In this document: in pieces, positions 6,656-13,564 of the stretch | How positions within the stretch are numbered: position 1 is the stretch's first letter | How the letters are laid out: every line of letters begins with the position of its first letter | Assembly: GCA_964481705.1 (NCBI GenBank) | Contig: CAYZUC010000072.1 | Span: 1 to 14,475 of the forward strand | Direction of reading: 5' to 3' | Length of the DNA: 14,475 nt | DNA from: CAYZUC01 sp964481705 | Lineage (GTDB): Bacteria > Bacillota > Clostridia > Lachnospirales > Lachnospiraceae | Notes under the pieces: model-generated | Database searches by the model: none | Told to the model about the DNA's origin: nothing | What the model saw: the letters and a program-made list of their open reading frames with translations, nothing else | Position numbers and translations under genes: made by a program

Positions 6656-8103
6656 TGAGATCATTGTATTCTGGTGTGGCAGGATTAAAAACACATCAGA
6701 TTAAGATGGATGTTATTGGTAATAACATCGCAAATGTAAATACAGTCGCTTACAAATCCAGTTCCATTACATTTAGTGAATTGATGTATCAGACGACACA
6801 GAATGCTTCTGGTGCGAATGCAGCAACCGGAAGAGCGGGTATCAACCCAAAACAGATTGGACTTGGTGTTAAATCAGGTGCAATTTCAACAGCAATAGAA
6901 CAGTCAGGATCTTCCCAGAATACCGGTAATCCTTTTGACATCCAGATTACAGGTAACAGCTTCTTTGTTGTAAACGATGGAACCAGTAATTACTTCACCA
7001 GAGCCGGTGCTTTTACGGTAGATGCAAATGGAACACTTTGCATGACGTCCAATGGTTATTCGGTTATGGGATGGGAAGCAAACCCTGAGACTGGAGAAAT
7101 TATTAAGGATACGGTAAAAGCTCTTCAGATCATGAAACCGGCCTATATGGTATCTGACCCGGAAGAGACAACGGAAGGATACATGCAGGGCATCATAGAT
7201 AAGAACGATAAGCAGTTAAAGGGAGACGGTCAGATTACAACTCTCGGCTTCTATGATGAGAAGGGATACAGCTATACTGCAAAATTCGTTATCACCGAAG
7301 CAAAGGATGCAGCAGGAAACGTTATTGAAGGACAGTATGATATGGCTGTTTCGGATATTTTAGACTCTCAGAGCCCACCGAAATCAATCTTTGTAAAGGA
7401 AGATGGAAGTGTCATGAATGACACAGAGCGTGCAGCTGCAATTGCATCCCTGGATTTGATGGACGGAGCTGACAGCGTTAGAGTAGCCTATAATACAGCA
7501 AGTGGTAAGTTTGTATCTGTTACTCCGGACGGAGGAACGGCAGATACTGTAGGTTTTACCTTTAGTACTTCCAAATTGAGTAGTACTACTACAGATTTCC
7601 CAGTTGCTATTTCGGCTCTTACAAAGGACATAGAAGTTGATATGTCAACAACAAAGAATATTGATAACAAAGGTACAACAACACTGGAAGGAAAATCAGG
7701 TAATCTGAATAACCATTCTCTTCATGCCGGACGTGCAAAAGGAGATATGGACAGCATCGCCATCCAGCAGGATGGAAAGATTATTGCAAGTTACAGCAAT
7801 GGTCTTACCAGAACGCTTGGACAGATTGCAGTTGCTGATTTTGCCAATCCATCCGGATTGAAAAAAGAGGGAGATAATCTCTATTCAGCGACCTCCAATT
7901 CCGGCGAATTTGACGGTGTCGGTAAGGATATCACTGCAGACGGTGCCGGAAGCATGGCAACCGGTGTATTGGAAATGAGTAACGTAGATCTTTCTTCTGA
8001 ATTTACGGAAATGATTACAACGCAGCGTGGTTTCCAGGCAAACAGCCGTATTATCACCGTATCGGATACGATGATTGAAGAACTTGTTAATCTGAAACGA
8101 TAA
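6652..8103 (+). CDS. flgE: Flagellar hook protein FlgE
   Basis: FlgE polymerises into the hook, the universal joint between rod and filament. The 483-residue product begins MMRSLYSGVAGLKTHQIKMD followed by VIGNNIANVNTVAYKSS, the classic N-terminal rod/hook signature, and ends with SSEFTEMITTQRGFQANSRI followed by a TMIEELVNLKR tail, the classic C-terminal coiled-coil segment; both ends form the D0 tube. The middle (about 90-400) is variable and includes NPFDIQITGNSFFVV, typical of the FlgE/F/G fold. ATG 6652 is chosen because AGGAGG (6637-6642) is nine bases upstream; ATG 6655 would be 12 away. A short leader ORF overlaps its start and a strong hairpin follows its stop, consistent with separate tuning of this abundant structural protein. 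Confidence 0.97.
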   Translation: MMRSLYSGVAGLKTHQIKMDVIGNNIANVNTVAYKSSSITFSELMYQTTQNASGANAATGRAGINPKQIGLGVKSGAISTAIEQSGSSQNTGNPFDIQITGNSFFVVNDGTSNYFTRAGAFTVDANGTLCMTSNGYSVMGWEANPETGEIIKDTVKALQIMKPAYMVSDPEETTEGYMQGIIDKNDKQLKGDGQITTLGFYDEKGYSYTAKFVITEAKDAAGNVIEGQYDMAVSDILDSQSPPKSIFVKEDGSVMNDTERAAAIASLDLMDGADSVRVAYNTASGKFVSVTPDGGTADTVGFTFSTSKLSSTTTDFPVAISALTKDIEVDMSTTKNIDNKGTTTLEGKSGNLNNHSLHAGRAKGDMDSIAIQQDGKIIASYSNGLTRTLGQIAVADFANPSGLKKEGDNLYSATSNSGEFDGVGKDITADGAGSMATGVLEMSNVDLSSEFTEMITTQRGFQANSRIITVSDTMIEELVNLKR

Positions 8104-8112
8104 TTGTGATTT

Positions 8113-8144
8113 GTGAGGAGCTGTTCGTAGCAACAGCTCCTTGC
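8113..8144 (+). terminator. Strong intergenic hairpin after flgE (partial terminator or mRNA-processing element)
   Basis: GGAGCTGTT (8117-8125) and AACAGCTCC (8132-8140) form a perfect 9-bp stem with a six-base loop. It extends outward by an A-T pair (8116/8141), two G-T wobbles and a G-C pair to 8113/8144. The following TTGCTTCATCTT is pyrimidine-rich but lacks an unbroken T run, so full intrinsic termination is doubtful. Attenuation of downstream genes or 3'-end protection of the abundant flgE message is more likely. It is the strongest hairpin I can find in the window. Confidence 0.55.
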
Positions 8145-8242
8145 TTCATCTTAGGAAATCAGAAATTGGTGAAAATGCACAAAAATCTACAGAAGGACGT
8201 AAGAAAGAGTGCGTAGAAGAAAGCACAGAAATGGAGGTCCCT

Positions 8243-8458
8243 ATGATCGAGGTAACAAAGCTGAATGACGAAAAATTGTTGATTAATCCGTTTACAATCG
8301 AAATCGTGGAAGAAAAGCCGGATACTGTAATATCTTTTACAACGGGGAGAAAAATAATTGTAAAAGAAAGTAGACAAGAGGTGAAAAATCTAGTAAAATC
8401 TTATGAAAGAGATGTTTATGGATATGCTTCAATTGCGGCATCTAATATGCAGCGTTGA
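8243..8458 (+). CDS. flbD: Flagellar protein FlbD (small swarming-motility type protein)
   Basis: FlbD of Gram-positive bacteria is a short conserved protein found after the hook gene and before motA or fliL; it is unrelated to the Caulobacter regulator of the same name and its biochemical role is not settled. The 71-residue product starts MIEVTKLNDEKLLINPFTIE and contains EEKPDTVISFTTGRKIIVKE, the family hallmark (start-LNG/LND, NP, E-x-PDT-x-I-x-L/F-x-x-G-x-K). ATG 8243 has GGAGG at 8233-8237 five bases upstream. The frame stays open upstream to about 8141, but those codons show no family pattern and no ribosome site, so they are treated as leader. It is separated from flgE by 139 bp, the longest gap in the window. 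Confidence 0.88.
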   Translation: MIEVTKLNDEKLLINPFTIEIVEEKPDTVISFTTGRKIIVKESRQEVKNLVKSYERDVYGYASIAASNMQR

Positions 8459-8480
8459 TGAGACGATAAAGCGAATTGGC

Positions 8481-8486
8481 AGGTGG
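8481..8486 (+). promoter_or_regulatory. Ribosome binding site that sets the motA TTG start
   Basis: AGGTGG lies five bases before TTG 8492. A GTG at 8483 in the same frame overlaps this element and has no site of its own, so the TTG start, giving MDLATLIGIV as in clostridial MotA proteins, is preferred. Confidence 0.6.
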
Positions 8487-8491
8487 TTAAT

Positions 8492-9289
8492 TTGGATTTG
8501 GCAACACTGATTGGTATTGTTGCGTGTTTGGCATTTATTCTGATATCAATTGCCATTGGGCAAGATGGTATTGCAGGAATTAAATATTTTATAGATCCAC
8601 CGTCGATGATGATTACATTTGGCGGTGCTTTCTGTTGTATCCTTGCCAGTTATACGATGCAGGAATTTCTTGGGGGCTTGAAAAGTATTCAGAAGGCTTT
8701 TAAGCTGCCTGTGTTGGATGTGGCGGGGATTATTCAGAAGATTATTGATTTGTCGAATGTAGCGCGTAAAGAAGGTCTTCTGTCTCTGGAAGAAGCAGCG
8801 AGTGATTTAAATGATGAGTTTTTAAAAAAGGGTATCATGTTGATTGTAGATGGTACTGACCCTGAGCTTGTTCGTGGTATTATGGAGACAGAGCTTGTCA
8901 GTATCGATGACCGTCATAAGAAGAACATAGGATTCTGGGAGAATCTTGCTTCAATGGGGCCTGCCTGGGGTATGATTGGTACCCTGATAGGCCTTATTCT
9001 GATGCTGTACCATATGGAGGATTCCTCGACCATTGGACCTGCCATGGCAGTTGCGTTGGTTACTACGTTCTATGGTTCTTTGCTGGCAAACTGGATTTGT
9101 ACTCCAATAGCTACAAAGCTAAAGGGCATCAATGATGGGGAGATGCAGACAAAAGAGATTATTATCGAGGGTCTTCTCTCTATTCAGGCCGGAGAGAATC
9201 CACGTGTCATCGAAGAGAAATTGAAATCCTTTATGCCGCCGAGTGAGCGTAGTAAGGTTGGAAAGGACATTAACGGGGGTGGCGAATAG
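8492..9289 (+). CDS. motA: Flagellar motor stator protein MotA
   Basis: MotA is the membrane subunit of the MotA5MotB2 stator that converts ion flow into torque against FliG. With the TTG start at 8492 it has 265 residues. Two N-terminal membrane segments (about 4-22, and about 31-54 with MMITFGGAFCCILASY), a large cytoplasmic loop (about 60-145), and two C-terminal membrane segments follow. The segment MGPAWGMIGTLIGLILMLYH carries Pro157 and LANWICTPIATKL carries Pro205; these match the conserved prolines of E. coli MotA (Pro173 and Pro222) near the ion path. The loop has the conserved PELVRGIMETEL segment. Its TAG stop shares one base with the motB GTG start. The sequence alone does not tell proton from sodium use. 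Confidence 0.95.
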   Translation: MDLATLIGIVACLAFILISIAIGQDGIAGIKYFIDPPSMMITFGGAFCCILASYTMQEFLGGLKSIQKAFKLPVLDVAGIIQKIIDLSNVARKEGLLSLEEAASDLNDEFLKKGIMLIVDGTDPELVRGIMETELVSIDDRHKKNIGFWENLASMGPAWGMIGTLIGLILMLYHMEDSSTIGPAMAVALVTTFYGSLLANWICTPIATKLKGINDGEMQTKEIIIEGLLSIQAGENPRVIEEKLKSFMPPSERSKVGKDINGGGE

Positions 9290-10083
9290 TGGCGAAACGG
9301 AAAGAAGATCCACCGAAGCCGGGCGCAGCCTGGATGAATACTTTTGCAGATCTTATGAACCTTCTGTTGTGCTTCTTCGTGCTGCTTTTTGCTATGTCTA
9401 CGGTAGATGCTCAGAAATTTGAGCTGATTGCAGCATCCTTTACAAAGAGCTATAGTATCTTTTCGGGAGGAGCAGAATCCGTAAAAAAGAGTATATTAAT
9501 CAGTAATGGTGTCAGTCAATTGAATGAACTTGATCAGTATATGGAAAGTATGGGAAAGACTGCCGAGGCGGATGACAAGTCGGAAGAAATGGAAGAAATG
9601 GAAGAGAAGCAGTTAAAAGAGTCCGAAGAGCTGGCAGAGAAGATTGAGGAAGCCTTAAAAGAACAAAAAATGGATAAGGAAGTAGATATTAACTTTACCT
9701 CCCAATATGTGCTTTTGACAATGAATGGAGCGTTGCTGTTTGACTCAGGAAGTGATACAATAAGAGAGGATGCATTGCCGATTCTCGACAAGGTAGGATT
9801 AATCTTGCAGAGATATGCTGACAGTACCATAGAAATCGAAGGACATACTGATAATGTTCCGATACATGGAGGCAAATTTAACAATAACGATGAGCTCTCC
9901 AGTTTCCGTGCAATATCCGTGTTTAATTATTTGATAGAGACAACATCCTTGGATCCGGCCAAGATAAAACACTCCGGACGTGGAGAATATGTACCGATTG
10001 CAGATAATTCCACAGAAGAAGGAAGAGCCAAGAACAGAAGAGTGGAGATTCGAATTTACCACTCATTGAGTGCGGTTCAATAA
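9289..10083 (+). CDS. motB: Flagellar motor stator protein MotB
   Basis: MotB anchors the stator to peptidoglycan and carries the ion-binding aspartate. The protein has 264 residues with a basic N-terminus and one membrane helix (about 19-38). FADLMNLLLCFFVLLFAMS begins with the essential Asp21, equivalent to Asp32 of E. coli. A Glu-rich coiled linker follows (about 92-130, with EEMEEMEEKQ). The C-terminal OmpA-like peptidoglycan-binding domain (about 140-258) contains FDSGSDTI, IEIEGHTDNVPI and GRAKNRRVEIRI. The start is GTG 9289, overlapping the last base of motA; a G-rich ribosome site (GGGGGTGG) lies in the motA tail. The overlap ensures matched amounts of MotA and MotB. Confidence 0.96.
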   Translation: MAKRKEDPPKPGAAWMNTFADLMNLLLCFFVLLFAMSTVDAQKFELIAASFTKSYSIFSGGAESVKKSILISNGVSQLNELDQYMESMGKTAEADDKSEEMEEMEEKQLKESEELAEKIEEALKEQKMDKEVDINFTSQYVLLTMNGALLFDSGSDTIREDALPILDKVGLILQRYADSTIEIEGHTDNVPIHGGKFNNNDELSSFRAISVFNYLIETTSLDPAKIKHSGRGEYVPIADNSTEEGRAKNRRVEIRIYHSLSAVQ

Positions 10084-10112
10084 TCGGTTACAAAATAATG
10101 GGGGTTTGCTTT

Positions 10113-10640
10113 ATGAAGAAGAATTTGTTTTCCATCATGATTTTAGCTTTACTAGTTGTTAATATAGCCATGACAGCCATTATGATGTTTTCCATTATCC
10201 CGGCTAATAAAAAGACGATTACGTTGGTAGGTAACATTGCAAGTATACTGAACCTTGATATTTCCGATCCGTCTGCAAGCGGCGCTCAGGCAGAAGAAGC
10301 AGTTGTGAGTGTTGAGGATACTGCAACGTATGATATTGAGGATGCCATGACGATAGCACTTAAGAAATCAGAGAATGGCGAACAGCACTATGGTGTTGTG
10401 GAAGTATCGTTATGCATGAATACTAAGGACAAAGATTACAAGGATTACGGTGCCACCATTGCAGAGAAGAAGAGCATGATTCAAAATACGATTATTGATG
10501 CAATTGGCAGCTATACATACGAAGAAGCAGAGGCATTGGGTACGGCTGGAATTCAGGATGCAGTACTCAAAAAGATACAGGAGATGTATAATTCTAAGTT
10601 CATTTATAAAGTTGCCTTTCGTGATATTAAATTTCAATAG
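10113..10640 (+). CDS. fliL: Flagellar basal body-associated protein FliL
   Basis: FliL is a single-span membrane protein that forms a ring around or near the stator and supports torque. The start is taken as ATG 10113 (MKKNLFSIMILAL), eight bases after the G-run at 10100-10104; an in-frame ATG at 10098 lacks a ribosome site. The 175-residue protein has a short cytoplasmic N-terminus, a membrane helix (about 5-26), a linker (about 27-70) and a C-terminal external domain. That domain shows the FliL pattern: a beta strand HYGVVEVSLCMNT, a helical middle (KSMIQNTIIDAIGSYT) and a final IYKVAFRDIKFQ. Family identity is low, so position between motB and fliM supports the call. Confidence 0.87.
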   Translation: MKKNLFSIMILALLVVNIAMTAIMMFSIIPANKKTITLVGNIASILNLDISDPSASGAQAEEAVVSVEDTATYDIEDAMTIALKKSENGEQHYGVVEVSLCMNTKDKDYKDYGATIAEKKSMIQNTIIDAIGSYTYEEAEALGTAGIQDAVLKKIQEMYNSKFIYKVAFRDIKFQ

Positions 10641-10655
10641 GGAGGTGGACTTTCA

Positions 10656-11636
10656 ATGGGCGAGGTACTGTCCCAAAATGAAATTGACAGCTTGCTGCAG
10701 GCGTTAAGTACCGGTGAGCTGGACGTAGATGAGATTAAGGAGACTTCTGACCGATCTGTCAAGAATTATGACTTTAAAAGACCGGCTAAGTTCTCAAAAG
10801 AGCATTTGCGTACATTGGAGATTATTTTTGAGCATTACGGACGATTGTTATCCACCAATCTTCCCGTGTATTTACGAAGGAATATTCAGGTAAGTGTAGT
10901 TAATTCTGAGGCACTGACCTTTTCGGAATTTACAAACTCTCTTGCAAACCCAGTTTTACTTGGAATTGTCAATTTTGCTCCGCTCAATGGTAATATTATG
11001 ATTGAGTTGGCATCCAATCTTGGTTATGCGATGATAGACCGTATGCTTGGTGGGCAAGGTATTCCACTTGATAAGAGCAGGGAGTTTTCCGAGATTGAGT
11101 TATCCATTGTTGAGAAGATTATTGTAGTTTGCGTTCGTCTCTTGCGAGAACCATGGAAGAATGTTATTGATATTAGTCCCGTTCTGGAACGTGTCGAAAC
11201 AAATCCACAGTTTGCACAGATTATTGCGCCGACTGAGATGATTTCTATCGTCACCCTTAATATGAAAGTCGGCGACGTGGAAGGTCTCATGAATGTATGC
11301 TTGCCGTATTTTACACTTGAGACAATTATGGATAAGCTGAATACGAAATACTGGTTTTCCACCATGCAGGATAAAACAGATGAGATTTTTGGAGATCATA
11401 TTGAATCTCTTATTCGAAGAGTTGAGATGCCGATTAAAGCAGTACTTGGGAATAGTTCTGTTTCGGTAACAGATTTCATTAATCTGCAGTTGGGAGACAT
11501 TATTCGATTAGATACCAAGGTAGAGGATGAGTTAGAGATTTACGTTGGTAATATTAAAAAATTTACTGCACTGCCCGGAGCCTCCAAGGATGTATATGCG
11601 GTCCGGATTACGTCAGTTTTAAGAGAGGAGGAATAA
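10656..11636 (+). CDS. fliM: Flagellar motor switch protein FliM
   Basis: FliM is the C-ring subunit that binds phosphorylated CheY and passes the signal to FliG. The protein has 326 residues (normal). The N-terminal CheY-P docking helix is LSQNEIDSLLQAL (5-17), followed by a linker and KRPAKFSKEHLRTLEIIFEH. The middle CheC-like domain (about 45-225) includes PLNG (109-112) and MLGGQG (130-135). The C-terminal SpoA domain (about 250-320) joins the FliN/FliY ring. The middle domain lacks the phosphatase residues of CheC, as usual for FliM. GGGAGGTGG just before ATG 10656 is a strong ribosome site that begins at the fliL stop. Confidence 0.97.
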   Translation: MGEVLSQNEIDSLLQALSTGELDVDEIKETSDRSVKNYDFKRPAKFSKEHLRTLEIIFEHYGRLLSTNLPVYLRRNIQVSVVNSEALTFSEFTNSLANPVLLGIVNFAPLNGNIMIELASNLGYAMIDRMLGGQGIPLDKSREFSEIELSIVEKIIVVCVRLLREPWKNVIDISPVLERVETNPQFAQIIAPTEMISIVTLNMKVGDVEGLMNVCLPYFTLETIMDKLNTKYWFSTMQDKTDEIFGDHIESLIRRVEMPIKAVLGNSSVSVTDFINLQLGDIIRLDTKVEDELEIYVGNIKKFTALPGASKDVYAVRITSVLREEE

Positions 11637-11640
11637 GCGG

Positions 11641-12810
11641 ATGGATGGAATGTTATCTCAAGATGAGATAAATGCGCTGCTGAGCGGTATGGATACGTCT
11701 GGTGGTGTAACAGACGCTCCAGCACCGGATTATACAGCAGGTGCAGCAGATTCCGGGGAAAGTCAGCTTTTAAATGAAACAGAGAAAGACGCAATTGGTG
11801 AAGTAGCAAATATCAGCATGGGCACCTCGGCGACCACTCTTTATTCCTTGGTAAACAGAAAAGTAAATATCACGACTCCGGTCGTTACTCTTGCTAATTG
11901 GGACAATGTCATTGAGGATTACGAGAAGCCTTGCGTGTTTATTTCCATTCAGTATAAAGTTGGACTGGAAGGCACCAACATCCTCGTTTTGAAAGAATCC
12001 GATGTTAAGGTTATTACGGATTTAATGATGGGTGGTGATGGCACAAATACGGAAGGGGAGCTTGGAGAACTACATCTGAGTGCGATTTCGGAAGCGATGA
12101 ATCAGATGATGGGTTCGGCAGCTACCTCCCTTTCTTCCATGCTTGGAAGGATGATTGATATCAGCCCACCGGAAGCAAGTCTTGTTGATTTATCTGTTTT
12201 TATGAATGCAGATGATATTGCTTCTTTTCTTACAGGCACCTTTGTGAAGATATCTTTCCGGATGCAAATTGATGATTTGGTAGACAGTAACATTATGCAG
12301 CTATACCCGATCGAATTTGCAAAGTCGTTATATGATACATTTATTAATAATCAAGGTTCTTCTGGGGAGAGTGCACCAGCACCGGCACCTACGCCGGCAC
12401 CAGCCCCAGCACCAATGCCGACTCAAGCACCGGCCATGGACATGGGAATGATGAATCAACAGCCGATGATGCAACAGCCGATGATGCAGCAGCCCATGAT
12501 GCAGCCAATGTCCAATGTAAATATTCAGCCGGCTCAGTTCCAAAGCTTTTCCAATGACATTAATATGTTACAGAGTCAGGAGAATATTGAACTGATCAAG
12601 GATGTTCCACTGGAAGTCACCGTTGAGCTTGGACGAACTCATAAATCAATTAGTGAGATTTTGGAATTTGCACCCGGTACCATTGTAGAGTTAGACAAGA
12701 TCGCCGGTGAACCGATAGATGTTCTGGTAAATGGCAAATATGTAGCAAAAGGTGAAGTAGTAGTTATCGAAGAGAGTTTTGGTGTCAGAATCACCGATAT
12801 TATCAAGTAA
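11641..12810 (+). CDS. fliY: Flagellar motor switch phosphatase FliY (FliN with CheC-like domain)
   Basis: FliY is the Gram-positive form of FliN: a C-ring subunit that also dephosphorylates CheY-P. The protein has 389 residues. An N-terminal CheY-docking-like helix, LSQDEINALLSGM (5-17), is followed by a CheC-like domain (about 43-235). That domain has two apparent phosphatase sites: D50-x3-E54-x2-N57-x22-P80, and S147-x3-E151-x2-N154-x22-P177, matching the [D/S]-x3-E-x2-N-x22-P signature of CheC/FliY. A long linker (about 238-315) contains a Pro-Ala run and QQPMM repeats, and the C-terminal SpoA/FliN domain lies at about 315-389. ATG 11641 has AGGAGG at 11626-11631 inside the fliM tail. It is annotated as fliN in some genomes. 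cheY follows directly. Confidence 0.94.
   Translation: MDGMLSQDEINALLSGMDTSGGVTDAPAPDYTAGAADSGESQLLNETEKDAIGEVANISMGTSATTLYSLVNRKVNITTPVVTLANWDNVIEDYEKPCVFISIQYKVGLEGTNILVLKESDVKVITDLMMGGDGTNTEGELGELHLSAISEAMNQMMGSAATSLSSMLGRMIDISPPEASLVDLSVFMNADDIASFLTGTFVKISFRMQIDDLVDSNIMQLYPIEFAKSLYDTFINNQGSSGESAPAPAPTPAPAPAPMPTQAPAMDMGMMNQQPMMQQPMMQQPMMQPMSNVNIQPAQFQSFSNDINMLQSQENIELIKDVPLEVTVELGRTHKSISEILEFAPGTIVELDKIAGEPIDVLVNGKYVAKGEVVVIEESFGVRITDIIK
12373..12420 (+). repeat. Pro-Ala repeat region in the fliY linker
   Basis: Alternating Ala and Pro codons (APAPAPTPAPAPAPMP, residues 245-260) form an extended, flexible linker between the CheC-like and SpoA domains. Such stretches are typical inter-domain spacers and not a domain themselves. 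Confidence 0.9.
12457..12510 (+). repeat. QQPMM tandem repeats in the fliY linker
   Basis: Three in-frame 15-bp units encoding QQPMM start at 12457, 12472 and 12487, followed by a partial unit, QPM, to 12510. The first two units differ at a single base and the third at a few, suggesting recent in-frame duplication. The run makes the linker very rich in Met and Gln (residues 273-290). Confidence 0.93.
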
Positions 12811-12842
12811 TTGAAAATAAGAGAAAACAGGAGTGAGAAGAG

Positions 12843-13205
12843 ATGGCAAAAAACATTTTAATTTGTGATGACGCAGCTTTTATGAGAATGATGATTAAGG
12901 ACATTTTAACCAAGAATGGTTATAATGTAGCTGGAGAGGCGGAAAACGGGGCAAAAGCAGTTGAGAAGTACTCCGAAATCAAACCGGATCTGGTACTGAT
13001 GGATATTACAATGCCGGAAATGGATGGTATTCAAGCTCTTAAGAAGATAAAAGAGGGAGATTCCAGTGCTATGGTTATTATGTGTTCTGCAATGGGTCAG
13101 CAGGCTATGGTTATTGAAGCGATTCAGGCAGGAGCAAAGGATTTCATCGTAAAGCCATTTCAGGCAGAACGTGTTCTGGAGGCTGTTAAAAAGGTGGTAG
13201 GCTAA
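12843..13205 (+). CDS. cheY: Chemotaxis response regulator CheY
   Basis: CheY is phosphorylated by CheA and binds the motor switch (FliM, FliY) to change rotation. The 120-residue product is a lone receiver domain with all the key residues: the acidic pair Asp9/Asp10 (ICDDAAFMR), phospho-acceptor Asp54 (LVLMDITMPEMDG), Ser82 (MCSAMGQ) at the Thr87 position of E. coli CheY, aromatic Phe101 at the Tyr106 position, and Lys104 (FIVKPF). No output domain is attached. AGGAG at 12829-12833 precedes ATG 12843 by nine bases. Its place directly after fliY, a likely CheY-P phosphatase, is common in Clostridia. The rest of the che genes are outside the window. Confidence 0.96.
   Translation: MAKNILICDDAAFMRMMIKDILTKNGYNVAGEAENGAKAVEKYSEIKPDLVLMDITMPEMDGIQALKKIKEGDSSAMVIMCSAMGQQAMVIEAIQAGAKDFIVKPFQAERVLEAVKKVVG
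13192..13197 (+). promoter_or_regulatory. Ribosome binding site that sets the fliO TTG start
   Basis: AGGTGG inside the end of cheY lies eight bases before TTG 13206. No in-frame ATG or GTG exists nearby, and the TTG start retains the whole membrane helix. The same AGGTGG hexamer serves the TTG start of motA. Confidence 0.6.
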
Positions 13206-13553
13206 TTGAATGGAGTATTACAGTTAGTAACCGTACTTTTTATCTTTATCTTTGTACTGGTAATCACCTATGTGACAACACGCTGGATTGCGAAACAGCA
13301 AAAGGCACAGATGTATAACAAGAACATTGAGGTGATTGAGACCTATAAAGTAACGCCAAATAAGTACATACAGATTGTGCGAACAGGAGACAAGTTTCTT
13401 GCAATTGCAATATGCAAGGATACAATAACGATGCTCGCAGAATTGAGCAAAGATGAAGTGGATGAGTCTGTTTTAGAGGAAAGGGACTCAAAGCTTAAGG
13501 AGAGTTTTAAAGAACTTCTTGATAAAGCAAAAAATAATGTACTTAAGAAGTAA
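13206..13553 (+). CDS. fliO: Flagellar biosynthetic protein FliO (FliZ-type)
   Basis: FliO is a small membrane protein that helps assemble the FliP5FliQR export gate. The 115-residue product starts at TTG 13206 immediately after the cheY stop. It has an N-terminal membrane helix (about 5-25, VLQLVTVLFIFIFVLVITYV) and a short cytoplasmic domain with the FliO pattern NIEVIETYKVTPNKYIQIVR followed by FLAIAICKDTITMLAEL, where small beta strands resemble an OB-like or SpoIIIAE-like fold. A charged helical tail (about 78-115) is present. Sequence conservation is weak in this family; position directly before fliP makes the call secure. The fliP start follows within 11 bases. Confidence 0.9.
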   Translation: MNGVLQLVTVLFIFIFVLVITYVTTRWIAKQQKAQMYNKNIEVIETYKVTPNKYIQIVRTGDKFLAIAICKDTITMLAELSKDEVDESVLEERDSKLKESFKELLDKAKNNVLKK

Positions 13554-13564
13554 GGTGTATGAAC

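Noticed and set aside
8166..8191. Possible sigma-A promoter in the flgE-flbD gap (TTGGTG ... TCTACA)
   Set aside because: The spacer is only 14 bases and the -10 is poor.
8175..8219. Small ORF of about 13 codons in the flbD leader (MHKNLQKDVRKSA)
   Set aside because: It has no ribosome site at a usable distance and does not overlap flbD; it is no better than chance.
8141..8242. Upstream extension of flbD to TTG 8141, or ATG 8231
   Set aside because: The frame is open, but no ribosome site precedes either codon. TTG 8141 lies in the 3' arm of the hairpin, the residues match no FlbD pattern, and ATG 8243 has GGAGG at ideal distance.
12793..12800. ACCGATAT identical to the fliK-upstream -10 element, before cheY
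   Set aside because: It lies in the fliY coding end (Thr-Asp-Ile), and the -35 position reads GAGT, which does not match.
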